NCBI RefSeq assembly: GCF_031454185.1
Contig: NZ_JAVDQI010000002.1
Location: 305,191 to 369,190, forward strand
Direction: 5' to 3'
Length of the DNA stretch: 64,000 bases
Origin: Methanococcoides alaskense
Lineage (GTDB): Archaea > Halobacteriota > Methanosarcinia > Methanosarcinales > Methanosarcinaceae
Within the stretch, counting starts at the first letter, position 1. Each line of letters begins with the position of its first letter. The notes under the pieces were generated by a model. It saw only the letters and a list, made by a program, of their open reading frames with translations, did no database searches and was not told the DNA's origin. Below are positions 16,906 through 24,551 of the stretch, one piece after another. Made by a program: the position numbers and the translations under genes.

Positions 16906-17777
16906 AACCACTCTTACAAGCAGGACATAGGGGATGCGCAGGTTGCTGTGATGCAATAGCTGCAAAGTTCACTCTCATGGCAGCAGGCGAGGACTGTATC
17001 GTTGTAAGTCCTACCGGATGTCTTGAGGTCATGACCACTCCATATCCGGAATCTTCCTGGAATGTCCCATTTATACACTCCCTTTTTGAGAACAACGCAG
17101 CAGTCGCTTCAGGCATTGAGGCAGCTCTCAAAGCAAAGGGCGAGTTTGGAAATACCAAGATCATCGCAATGGGCGGTGACGGTGCAACCTTGGATATTGG
17201 TATGCGTTCCATATCCGGTGCATTCGAACGTGGACATGATTTCACATACGTCTGTATCGACAATGAGGCATACATGAACACTGGTGTACAGAGAAGTGGT
17301 GCAACGCCATTTGCAGCTTCGACCACAACCAGTCCGGCAGGTAAGGTATCCTTTGGTAACATTCGTCCAAAGAAGAACATGCCAGCTATCATGGTTGCAC
17401 ATGGTTCTCCATACGTTACAACAACATCCATCGGATATCCAAAGGACATGATAAGGAAGGTCAAGAAAGCTGTCGATGTCGAAGGTCCTACCTACGTGCA
17501 CGCACATTCACCATGTACTACTGGATGGGGATTCGATACCTCCAAGACCATAGAGGTCGCAAAGCTGGCAGTCGAAACATGCCTCTGGCCACTCTATGAG
17601 ATGGAAGATGGTGAGCTCACAAAGGCTAAGAAGATCAAGAACCCAAAACCGGTCGAGGACTATCTTAAGATGCAGCGCCGTTTCAAGCACCTTTTCACAA
17701 TGGAAGGCGGAGACGAGATGATCAAGAAGATACAGGCACTCGCTGACGCTAATATCGAGAAGTTCGGGTTACAGTAA
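16902..17777 (+). CDS. porB: Pyruvate:ferredoxin oxidoreductase, beta subunit
   Basis: The 291-residue TPP-binding beta subunit has Cys ligands of a further [4Fe-4S] cluster in GHRGCAGCCDAIAAK near the N-terminus and a later Cys in HSPCTTGW. The TPP/Mg motif is GGDGATLDIG...DNEAYMNTGVQ. It completes the PorCDAB complex. After its stop the sequence is a T-rich run with no gene until the convergent symporter. Confidence 0.95.
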   Translation: MKPLLQAGHRGCAGCCDAIAAKFTLMAAGEDCIVVSPTGCLEVMTTPYPESSWNVPFIHSLFENNAAVASGIEAALKAKGEFGNTKIIAMGGDGATLDIGMRSISGAFERGHDFTYVCIDNEAYMNTGVQRSGATPFAASTTTSPAGKVSFGNIRPKKNMPAIMVAHGSPYVTTTSIGYPKDMIRKVKKAVDVEGPTYVHAHSPCTTGWGFDTSKTIEVAKLAVETCLWPLYEMEDGELTKAKKIKNPKPVEDYLKMQRRFKHLFTMEGGDEMIKKIQALADANIEKFGLQ

Positions 17778-17859
17778 ACCCGTTCCTCTTTTCTTTTTAT
17801 TTTCTTATTTTTCCTATCGGACCTTCAGTTCTATCAATTCTCAATAATTTCCAGCAGCA

Positions 17860-19257
17860 TTAGCTCTCTTTCTCTAGACCTTCAAAATATTTCCTGGTCT
17901 CACTGATGATCACCTTCCGCAAAGCAAGAAGAGCGATGAGGTTTGGTATCACCATCAATGCGTTCACAATATCTGCCAGTATCCAGATGGTCTCAAGGGT
18001 GAGGTAGACCCCACCTCCAACCAGCAATATGTAAACTATCTTGTAAGGCATTATACCCTTGACACCAACAAGGAACTCCACACATCTTTCCCCGTAATAG
18101 TTCCATCCAAGTATGGTGGTAAATGCAAAGAAGATCAGACCTATGCCTACAATATAGGCTCCAACGTTCTCAAGCCCTGTGGAAAATGCGTATGAGGTCA
18201 TGTAGGCACCTTCATATTCACTTGTCCAGGAGCCTGTCATCACAAGCACTATTCCTGTCATCGTACAGACGATGATGGTGTCAAAGAATGTTCCTGTCAT
18301 GGAAATAAGCCCCTGCCTTGCAGGTTCTTTCACCTTTGCTGCTGCGGCTGCTATGGGTGCGCTTCCAAGACCTGATTCATTGGAGAACACCCCTCTTGCA
18401 ATCCCCATCTGTACCGCAAGTAACATCGAAGCTCCTAAAAAGCCTCCTGTGGCTGCCGTTGGAGTGAACGCAGATATAATTATCAGTCTTATGGTGTCAG
18501 GAAGCAGCTCCAGATTGCTAAAGATGATGATAAGACAACCAAGAACATAAGCGATGGCCATGAACGGAACAAATACCTTTGCAACTCTTGAAATGCTCTT
18601 TATCCCTCCGATGGTGACCAGCGCCACGAGGACCGTGATAACAACAGCTGTGTAGATGGGGGGAATGTTGAATGTGATGGCAGCTGAATCCGCGATCGCA
18701 TTGACCTGTGGGAAAATACCTATGCCAAAGAATGCGACACCAATTCCACTGAGTGCAAAGAAAGCTGCAAGAGGGCGTGCATAGAACTTACCGGCAAGTC
18801 CCTTTGTGATGTAATACATCGGCCCACCTGACATCTGTCCGTTCTCATCTATCTTCCTGTACTTGACAGCCAGCATGGATTCGGCATATTTGGTGGCCAT
18901 TCCGAAAAATGCTGCCAGCCACATCCAGAAAAGTGCTCCCGGCCCTCCGACCTTGATGGCTGTGGCAACTCCTACGATGTTGCCTGTGCCTATGGTAGCT
19001 GCAAGGGCGGTGTTAAGGGCTGCAAAGCTGCTAATGTCCCCTGCATAACTCTTGTCCGATCTGTCCGGCCTGATGACATAGCGCAATGCCAATGGTAATT
19101 TGAATACCTGGATAAAACCAAGGCTCAATGTAAGATAGATCCCGGTCCCGACCAGTAGTGAAAGAAGAGGGATTCCCCATACGGTCTCATCAATGCTTTT
19201 CAGAAGGGTCAGGCTATCTGGAGCGTTATCTATGAAGTTTAATACATATTCGATCAC
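17860..19257 (-). CDS. Sodium:alanine symporter (AGCS family)
   Basis: The 465-residue integral membrane protein has about ten hydrophobic segments. AGCS-family signatures include GTGNIVGVATAIKVGGPGALFWMW (cited by part: GTGNIVGVA), the motif KYAESMLAVKYR and SGGPMYYI, and later GIARGVFSNESGLGSAPIAAA. It imports alanine or glycine with Na+, which suits the high-sodium environment of marine methanogens; whether it takes up alanine as nitrogen source or for osmobalance is unknown. The gene stands alone and converges with porB. Confidence 0.92.
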   Translation of the reverse strand: MIEYVLNFIDNAPDSLTLLKSIDETVWGIPLLSLLVGTGIYLTLSLGFIQVFKLPLALRYVIRPDRSDKSYAGDISSFAALNTALAATIGTGNIVGVATAIKVGGPGALFWMWLAAFFGMATKYAESMLAVKYRKIDENGQMSGGPMYYITKGLAGKFYARPLAAFFALSGIGVAFFGIGIFPQVNAIADSAAITFNIPPIYTAVVITVLVALVTIGGIKSISRVAKVFVPFMAIAYVLGCLIIIFSNLELLPDTIRLIIISAFTPTAATGGFLGASMLLAVQMGIARGVFSNESGLGSAPIAAAAAKVKEPARQGLISMTGTFFDTIIVCTMTGIVLVMTGSWTSEYEGAYMTSYAFSTGLENVGAYIVGIGLIFFAFTTILGWNYYGERCVEFLVGVKGIMPYKIVYILLVGGGVYLTLETIWILADIVNALMVIPNLIALLALRKVIISETRKYFEGLEKES

Positions 19258-19301
19258 TACGTCAACATCCCCCTGTTCTCCAGTACTTATTTTTGTTGTA
19301 T

Positions 19302-19313
19302 CCTATAAATATG
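19302..19313 (+). promoter_or_regulatory. TATA box of nth
   Basis: CCTATAAATATG predicts a transcript start near 19332, just after the most upstream ATG (19327). It therefore supports initiation at 19375. Confidence 0.45.
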
Positions 19314-19374
19314 TCTCAGGCATATCATGCAAAACGTTTTGTATGGTGTGAACAAAGTTTCTCTGGCGATAGCG

Positions 19375-20007
19375 ATGGACAATACTGCAAAATTTGACCG
19401 TATATGGTCTATCCTGAAAAAAGAATATCCTGACCCTCAACCTGAGCTGGACTACAGCAATGAGTTCGAGCTTTTGATAGCTACTATCCTTTCAGCACAG
19501 TGTACCGATGTGCAGGTCAATAAAGTGACAAATGAGCTGTTCAGGAAATATACGAACGTGGGGTCTCTTGCAGCGGCTGATCTGGACGTACTTGAAAAAG
19601 ATATATATTCTACCGGTTTTTACCGTGCCAAATCGAAGAACATCAAAAGGACATCACAACTGATAATTTCGGATTTCAATGGCAAGGTGCCGGACACCAT
19701 GGAAGAGCTTACAACTCTTCCGGGAGTTGCCCGAAAGACAGCCAATATCGTTCTTGCAAGGGGATTCGGTAAGGTGGAAGGCATTGCAGTGGACACGCAT
19801 GTGAAAAGGGTTTCCGGCAAGTTGGGGCTTACTGAGAACACTGACCCGAAGAAGATAGAACAGGATCTTATGAAGCTTGCAGAACGAAAGGACTGGGACG
19901 ATCTGTCAATGACACTCATACTTCATGGGCGCAGGGTATGTGATGCAAAAAAACCTCAGTGTATCGTTTGTCTGCTTTCGAAGCTATGCCCTTCGAGTCT
20001 GGTTTGA
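19375..20007 (+). CDS. nth: Endonuclease III (DNA glycosylase/AP lyase)
   Basis: This HhH-GPD base-excision repair enzyme removes oxidised pyrimidines. It has the helix-hairpin-helix LPGVARKTANIVL with the catalytic Lys, the catalytic Asp in VDTHVKRVS, and a C-terminal C-x6-C-x2-C-x5-C [4Fe-4S] loop. An ATG at 19327 adds 16 residues but precedes the predicted transcript start. Homologs start close to the Met at 19375 (M-D-N-T-A-K-F-D), giving 210 aa. It is followed by an unrelated membrane protein gene. Confidence 0.93.
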   Translation: MDNTAKFDRIWSILKKEYPDPQPELDYSNEFELLIATILSAQCTDVQVNKVTNELFRKYTNVGSLAAADLDVLEKDIYSTGFYRAKSKNIKRTSQLIISDFNGKVPDTMEELTTLPGVARKTANIVLARGFGKVEGIAVDTHVKRVSGKLGLTENTDPKKIEQDLMKLAERKDWDDLSMTLILHGRRVCDAKKPQCIVCLLSKLCPSSLV

Positions 20008-20075
20008 ATGATGATGTTTCATCTGTAATTTATTTATAAATTTTTTGTAAGTTGAAAATAACATGGGGTAATAAA

Positions 20076-20819
20076 ATGAATAAGCGTTCAAAATATGTGA
20101 TATTTGGTTCTGCTCTTGTGCTGGTATCGGCTGTCCTCCACCTGATCCATTATCTGATCTTCCATGACATGCATCACATTTCCATCTATCTTATTGGAAG
20201 GATAGCCTTCGTTCCCATAGAGGTACTGCTGGCTTCTTTGATAATTCATCATTTTCTTGAAAGTATCGAGAACAAGCATAAGATGGAAAAGCTCAACATG
20301 ATTATTGGAAGTTTTTTCAGTGAGATCGGTAATGATCTTCTAACAGTCATCTCTGATGCTGATCCCGAGCTTGATGATGTAAGGGATAAATTTGCTATAA
20401 AGGATCTATGGGCCGAAAATGAGTTTAAAAACCTTGGAACTTTCCTTAAGAGCTACACTTATAAGGTCGATATGAACAAGATCGATCTTGCCCCTTTTGC
20501 TTCATCTATTATCAGCAAAAGAGGATTTATGGTATCTCTGCTCCAGAATCCTGTGATGTTCGAGCATGAATCTTTTACTGAACTTCTCCGGGCCGTTTTC
20601 CATCTGACAGAAGAGCTGGAATTCCGTGGGGACCTTTCAGACCTTCCCAAGTCGGACAGGCGTCATCTTTCAGGGGATGTCAAAAGGGTCTACGGTTTGC
20701 TTTCCCGCGAATGGTTGGCCTATATGAAGTATCAGAAAGTCAATTATCCATACCTGTTCTCACTTTCAATGAGGACCAATCCGTTCGATAAGGATGCAAG
20801 TGTAGTGGTAACAGAGTGA
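20076..20819 (+). CDS. Uncharacterised membrane protein with cytoplasmic C-terminal domain
   Basis: I do not recognise this 247-residue protein. Two hydrophobic segments near the N-terminus (about residues 7-27 and 37-60) flank a His-rich HDMHHIS turn, and the remaining 180 residues are soluble and mainly helical, containing LSDLPKSDRRHLSGDVKRVYGLL. The layout, a short two-TM module plus helical domain, resembles signalling-input proteins but has no catalytic motif. GGGG lies 7 nt before ATG 20076; a TTG 24 nt upstream is less likely. A TTATTTATAAA box precedes it (about 20028-20040). Confidence 0.6.
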   Translation: MNKRSKYVIFGSALVLVSAVLHLIHYLIFHDMHHISIYLIGRIAFVPIEVLLASLIIHHFLESIENKHKMEKLNMIIGSFFSEIGNDLLTVISDADPELDDVRDKFAIKDLWAENEFKNLGTFLKSYTYKVDMNKIDLAPFASSIISKRGFMVSLLQNPVMFEHESFTELLRAVFHLTEELEFRGDLSDLPKSDRRHLSGDVKRVYGLLSREWLAYMKYQKVNYPYLFSLSMRTNPFDKDASVVVTE

Positions 20820-20957
20820 TCCTCAGGAACCTCAACAAGCATTTCTCTGTTAATGCTTGTTCCTTTTCTACTTTTTAAGAGCGAGTTCCTGGTTCTTTTC
20901 ACTTTCACTCCGCATACCAAATCCTTTAAACCGCCTTTACACATACTAGTTCTTACA

Positions 20958-22052
20958 ATGTCCCGCATTATCCTTCATGTAGATATGGATTACTTCTACG
21001 CTGCCATCGAAGAGCGTGAAGACCTTTCCCTTAAGGGAAAAGCAGTTGTTGTCTGTATGTATTCCAATCGTGGCGAGGAAGGGGGTGCTGTTAGCACCTG
21101 CAACTATACTGCAAGGGATGCAGGCATTCATTCCGCCATGCCCTGTCGTCTTGCAAAAGCTGTCAAACCGGATGCTGTTTTTTTACCGGTGAGAAAACAG
21201 TTATATTCTGAGGTTTCGGAAAGGATAATGGAGATCATCAGGTCCTATGCTGATAATGACGGGGAACTTTTTGAGAAGTTAGGTATCGATGAAGTTTTCC
21301 TTGAAGTGACGGCTACCTCAGGAGGAGATCTTGATAAGGCACAGCAGATCGCACAGAGCATCAAGGATGATGTAAAGGAGCTGGAGGATCTTACGTGTTC
21401 GGTGGGTATAGGTCCTAACAAGATAATCGCCAAGATGGCATCATCCCGTCAGAAGCCGGACGGTATCACTGTCATAAGGGAGGATGAGGTGGATGGTTTC
21501 CTCAGGAAGATGCCTGTGGCAAAACTATGGGGTATCGGAAAGGTCACAGAGGAAAAACTTGCCGGAATGGGTATTGATATTGTGGAAGATCTTGCCGGGC
21601 GCGATGTTCAGGAACTTATCTCTGTTTTCGGGAAGACTCGGGGTACGTGGCTCAAGATGGCTGCATCAGGCATCGATGACGATCCTGTTAAAGAGAAGAC
21701 CAGTTCTGACCAGATAGGCAGGATGGCCTCCCTTACCCATGATACCCGCAAAAGCGATCTGGTGCTCTCCCTGCTTGATGAGCTTCTGGATGATGTGTTC
21801 AGTAAGGTCACTGCAAGGAGTGTTTCTTTCAGGTCGATCACTATAACAGTCATATATTCTAATTTCAAGACCGTCACCAAAAGCCATACGCTCAATCATC
21901 CCATTGCTGAAAAGGCAGTGCTCAGGGAAGTTTCCTATAAGATAATGGGGGAATTGCTGGATAGCAGTACTGTCAATATCCGCCGTATTGGTGTGCGTGT
22001 GGGGAACCTGCATGAGAACAAAGGTCAGAAAACGTTGGCTGAGTTCTTTTGA
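20958..22052 (+). CDS. dinB: DNA polymerase IV (Y-family, DinB)
   Basis: This translesion polymerase starts with the palm motif ILHVDMDYFYAAIE, the fingers STCNYTARDAGIHSAMP, and the second catalytic pair in LGIDEVFLEV. Helix-hairpin-helix motifs follow (LWGIGKVTEEKLAGMGI), then the little-finger domain. The C-terminus QKTLAEFF fits the PCNA-interacting box Q-x2-L-x2-F-F, so it should dock on the PCNA encoded at 47 kb. The frame is open 35 codons upstream, but the ATG at 20958 gives the family N-terminus and has an AT-rich TTTAAA box some 28 nt before it. It is 364 residues long. Confidence 0.94.
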   Translation: MSRIILHVDMDYFYAAIEEREDLSLKGKAVVVCMYSNRGEEGGAVSTCNYTARDAGIHSAMPCRLAKAVKPDAVFLPVRKQLYSEVSERIMEIIRSYADNDGELFEKLGIDEVFLEVTATSGGDLDKAQQIAQSIKDDVKELEDLTCSVGIGPNKIIAKMASSRQKPDGITVIREDEVDGFLRKMPVAKLWGIGKVTEEKLAGMGIDIVEDLAGRDVQELISVFGKTRGTWLKMAASGIDDDPVKEKTSSDQIGRMASLTHDTRKSDLVLSLLDELLDDVFSKVTARSVSFRSITITVIYSNFKTVTKSHTLNHPIAEKAVLREVSYKIMGELLDSSTVNIRRIGVRVGNLHENKGQKTLAEFF

Positions 22053-22072
22053 TATTTGTATGAGGGCTGTTA

Positions 22073-22801
22073 ATGTTTTTGAAGGAAATTTCACTAAAAT
22101 ATTCAGACGATGTCGATCTTAGCAGTTATCCCTTTACAATACCAGTGGTCAGAAATTTCCGTGAATTGGAACTAAAGAATAATGTAACGTTCTTCGTAGG
22201 CGAGAACGGTTCCGGCAAATCAACACTTTTAGAAGCCATAGCCGATCAAGTTGGTTTCAATACTGCCGGAGGGAGCCGCAACAACGTGTATGATGTTGAA
22301 AAAGCAGGTTCGGTTCTGGGTAAGAATTTGCGTTTATCATGGATGCCAAAGGTCAACGAAGGTTTTTTCCTGAGGTCGGAAACGTTCTACAATTTTGCTT
22401 CCCATATCGATGAGCTTCAGAAGACTGATGGGAGGGCATACGATGCATACGGTGGCAAGTCCCTTCATTCAAGTTCTCATGGCGAGTCTTTTTTGGCTCT
22501 TTTCAACAATCGTTTCCACAAGGGATTATATCTTCTGGACGAGCCGGAAGCAGCACTTTCACCGTTGCGTCAGTTGTCGCTGCTGAAGATCATACATGAC
22601 ATGGAATCGAGTGGCAAGGCACAGTTCATCATTGCTACACATTCTCCTATACTTATGGCCTATCCCAATTCGCAAATACTTGATTTTGATGGAGATGAGA
22701 TTGCAGAGGTGGAATATGAGGATACTGATCACTACAATATAACAAAAGATTTCCTTAATGCACCAGAAAGGTATTTTAGGGAATTGTTCAGGGATGTTTG
22801 A
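22073..22801 (+). CDS. Small RecF/ABC-type ATPase
   Basis: The 242-residue stand-alone ABC-class ATPase has Walker A GENGSGKST (residues 43-51), a signature-like SSHGES segment, Walker B LYLLDEPEAALSP and the switch ATHSPILMAYP. It lacks a coiled coil or transport domains. It belongs to the AAA_21/predicted ATPase group related to RecF and SbcC; such proteins act in DNA transactions or as toxin/defence ATPases, and the role here is unknown. It starts 20 nt after polymerase IV and may be co-transcribed. Confidence 0.8.
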   Translation: MFLKEISLKYSDDVDLSSYPFTIPVVRNFRELELKNNVTFFVGENGSGKSTLLEAIADQVGFNTAGGSRNNVYDVEKAGSVLGKNLRLSWMPKVNEGFFLRSETFYNFASHIDELQKTDGRAYDAYGGKSLHSSSHGESFLALFNNRFHKGLYLLDEPEAALSPLRQLSLLKIIHDMESSGKAQFIIATHSPILMAYPNSQILDFDGDEIAEVEYEDTDHYNITKDFLNAPERYFRELFRDV

Positions 22802-23016
22802 GGGGGTGGCGTTATTTTTTGGGTGAAAGGTGGAGGGTGTTTAGAATTTAGATGTTCGTCATATTTGCGTGTGGATTTTGAATTCTATAGTTTGAATTTA
22901 CCCCCTTGCATAAACTAACGGGGATATAGGTAACGTGAAAAAACACTACGCTTGTGTGAACCGAATGCACAATCGAAAGTTTGAAAAAATATCTGAAAAT
23001 ACCTTTTGTATATGAT
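22802..23016. other. AT-rich intergenic gap at the edge of an accessory patch
   Basis: No gene or RNA could be recognised in this 215-bp stretch between two converging genes. It marks the change from ordinary to clearly more AT-rich sequence that lasts to about 24.5 kb. Confidence 0.5.
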
Positions 23017-23805
23017 TTACAATTCTAGACAGGCTTCCACAAAATTAATTCCTAACTTCGTCATAGAGAATGTAGGAGTTGGAAATGAAGACATTTTTAG
23101 CACTTCCAACTTGTCGAGTGCTTCAGCAAAAGCACTAAATGATTCTTCCAAGGAGTTATCTGTCAAACATCGGACTCTTAACAAATTGTCAATACTAATT
23201 CCAATTTCTTCGTGTGTAAAGTCAAATTCAATTTTAATTTCTCTTATAGAAATGCCACAATTAGTAATACGCCTAATCATTCTATCACGATCAGATAGGC
23301 TTATTTGAGGTGAGTAATACTTTAAAGCTGAATCATATGTAAACTTTAGAATCTTTGCATCTGTAGAAGTAAGGTTTTTTATAATTTCAATAAATGCATA
23401 TCTAATTTCTGAATCAAAATTGGGGTCTAAACTATTTATAATGAGTTTGCACCAAATATCTTGTAAATCGTTGTCTTCTTCCAAACTCGCATTCTCAATC
23501 ATAGGTATTGCAAATTTAGGGGGAATTGGTCTAACTGTTGTAATATCATTTTCTTTTTGGTATTCATTGACTTTGTCAATCATTCTGGTTTGGCGTTCCC
23601 ATCTCAAATATTGTAATTTATCGCCCATTATGCCTACAGCATTTTCAATAGAAACACCAAAAACATTTGAGAGGAAACCGCCTAACTTGTCACCAGTGTC
23701 AAGAGCTTTTGTTCCAAATATTGCAGTTTCCGCAATAGCTTTTGAAGTTTCTTCTATTTCAGTCATACGAAAAACTACTTTATTCTTAGATATTAGTCTT
23801 TCCAT
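23017..23805 (-). CDS. Abi-alpha (DUF4393) family protein, possible phage defence
   Basis: The 262-residue protein matches the Abi-alpha/DUF4393 family by motif order: a helical N-terminus with LGGFLSNVFGVSIENAVGIM, the DKLQYLRWERQTRMIDKV segment, PIPPKFAIPMIENASLEEDNDLQDIWCKLIINSLDP (seen as two blocks) and a variable C-terminal helical region. Members were linked to abortive infection of phage; the biochemical activity is unknown. No predicted membrane segment is certain. The start is ATG 23805, with a second Met at residue 14; neither has a good Shine-Dalgarno. The sequence is AT-rich compared with its neighbours, consistent with acquisition by transfer. Confidence 0.68.
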   Translation of the reverse strand: MERLISKNKVVFRMTEIEETSKAIAETAIFGTKALDTGDKLGGFLSNVFGVSIENAVGIMGDKLQYLRWERQTRMIDKVNEYQKENDITTVRPIPPKFAIPMIENASLEEDNDLQDIWCKLIINSLDPNFDSEIRYAFIEIIKNLTSTDAKILKFTYDSALKYYSPQISLSDRDRMIRRITNCGISIREIKIEFDFTHEEIGISIDNLLRVRCLTDNSLEESFSAFAEALDKLEVLKMSSFPTPTFSMTKLGINFVEACLEL

Positions 23806-23812
23806 AGTATTT

Positions 23813-24085
23813 TTAGATGATATTGTTTATTATCTTTCGTATCTCCTTTGTATTACGATTAAAGTCACCTTCTCTCACTCTATCCTGTAATTTCTTCAAC
23901 GTACTCCTGTATTTAATCCCAATCTCTCTAGCTTCGACAGGAGTTAAATTAAGTACAAATTCTCTTAACTTCTCAATATCGTGATACGTCTCAACAGTAT
24001 TGCTCTCCAACTCCTGCATCTCAATATTATTGGCTTCCTTCCCAATATAAATAACAGAATCAGCCTGAACATGCTTCCTTTCCAA
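23813..24085 (-). CDS. 90-aa orphan, possibly the remnant C-terminus of a larger protein
   Basis: I do not recognise this frame with certainty. It has no ATG: the first usable start is TTG at 24085, and the frame is open a further 16 codons upstream to a TGA. The C-terminal half (LTPVEAREIGIKYRSTLKKL then a Lys/Arg-rich helix) recalls the short helical tail found on some methanogen Cas1 and mobile-element proteins, a weak resemblance from memory. It lies 7 nt upstream of the Abi-alpha gene on the same strand, so it could be a genuine first cistron or the remains of a disrupted gene. Confidence 0.4.
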   Translation of the reverse strand: MERKHVQADSVIYIGKEANNIEMQELESNTVETYHDIEKLREFVLNLTPVEAREIGIKYRSTLKKLQDRVREGDFNRNTKEIRKIINNII

Positions 24086-24258
24086 TACTCCAATTTCACT
24101 AATGAAAGAAAAGAATATGAAATATATACTTCAAAAATGATATGCCACTCTATACTCTGAATGAGATTCTTGATGAGTGTTTTACAATGAAATCTTCGAG
24201 CTGAAAACTCTTTGTGTTAGCTACAATTTCTCTTTCGATATTGGCAGAATATCAAAAG

Positions 24259-24354
24259 TTAGCTTAGTGCGAGTTTAACATGATAGGCAATATAAATTCC
24301 TAACATGAGTACTGCTATAATCTTAAAAAATACTGTTATACTTTGAAGTTTCAT
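24259..24354 (-). CDS. 31-aa single-span membrane peptide
   Basis: This frame encodes 31 residues: a short polar start (MKLQS), one hydrophobic helix of about 20 residues (ITVFFKIIAVLMLGIYIAY) and a short tail HVKLALS. Support for expression: a TATA box ATTATATAGA (24382-24391, minus strand) about 30 nt before the ATG, and AAGGAC ten bases before it. No homolog is recognised. The AT-rich accessory setting next to an Abi-alpha gene makes a small membrane-active or regulatory peptide conceivable. Chance is not excluded at this length. Confidence 0.4.
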   Translation of the reverse strand: MKLQSITVFFKIIAVLMLGIYIAYHVKLALS

Positions 24355-24551
24355 TATGATCAAGTCCTTTATTTTTATCCTTCTATATAATGGTCTCTTC
24401 TTCTTAATTAACTTTTATGGAGGCAGTATTCAAAGTAAAGGCTTGCACTTTTAACATTCTGTTTAATGCAGTGTAATGTACTTTGGAAAATCCCATCCTT
24501 TTCCATTCAGTGTAACCGATAGCAAAAATCTGCTTTCTCAATAGATCAGTA
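24355..24551. other. Intergenic stretch
   Basis: Apart from the TATA box of the 31-aa frame at 24382-24391, I see no gene, repeat or strong hairpin here. The stretch 24086-24258 is equally featureless. Confidence 0.5.
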
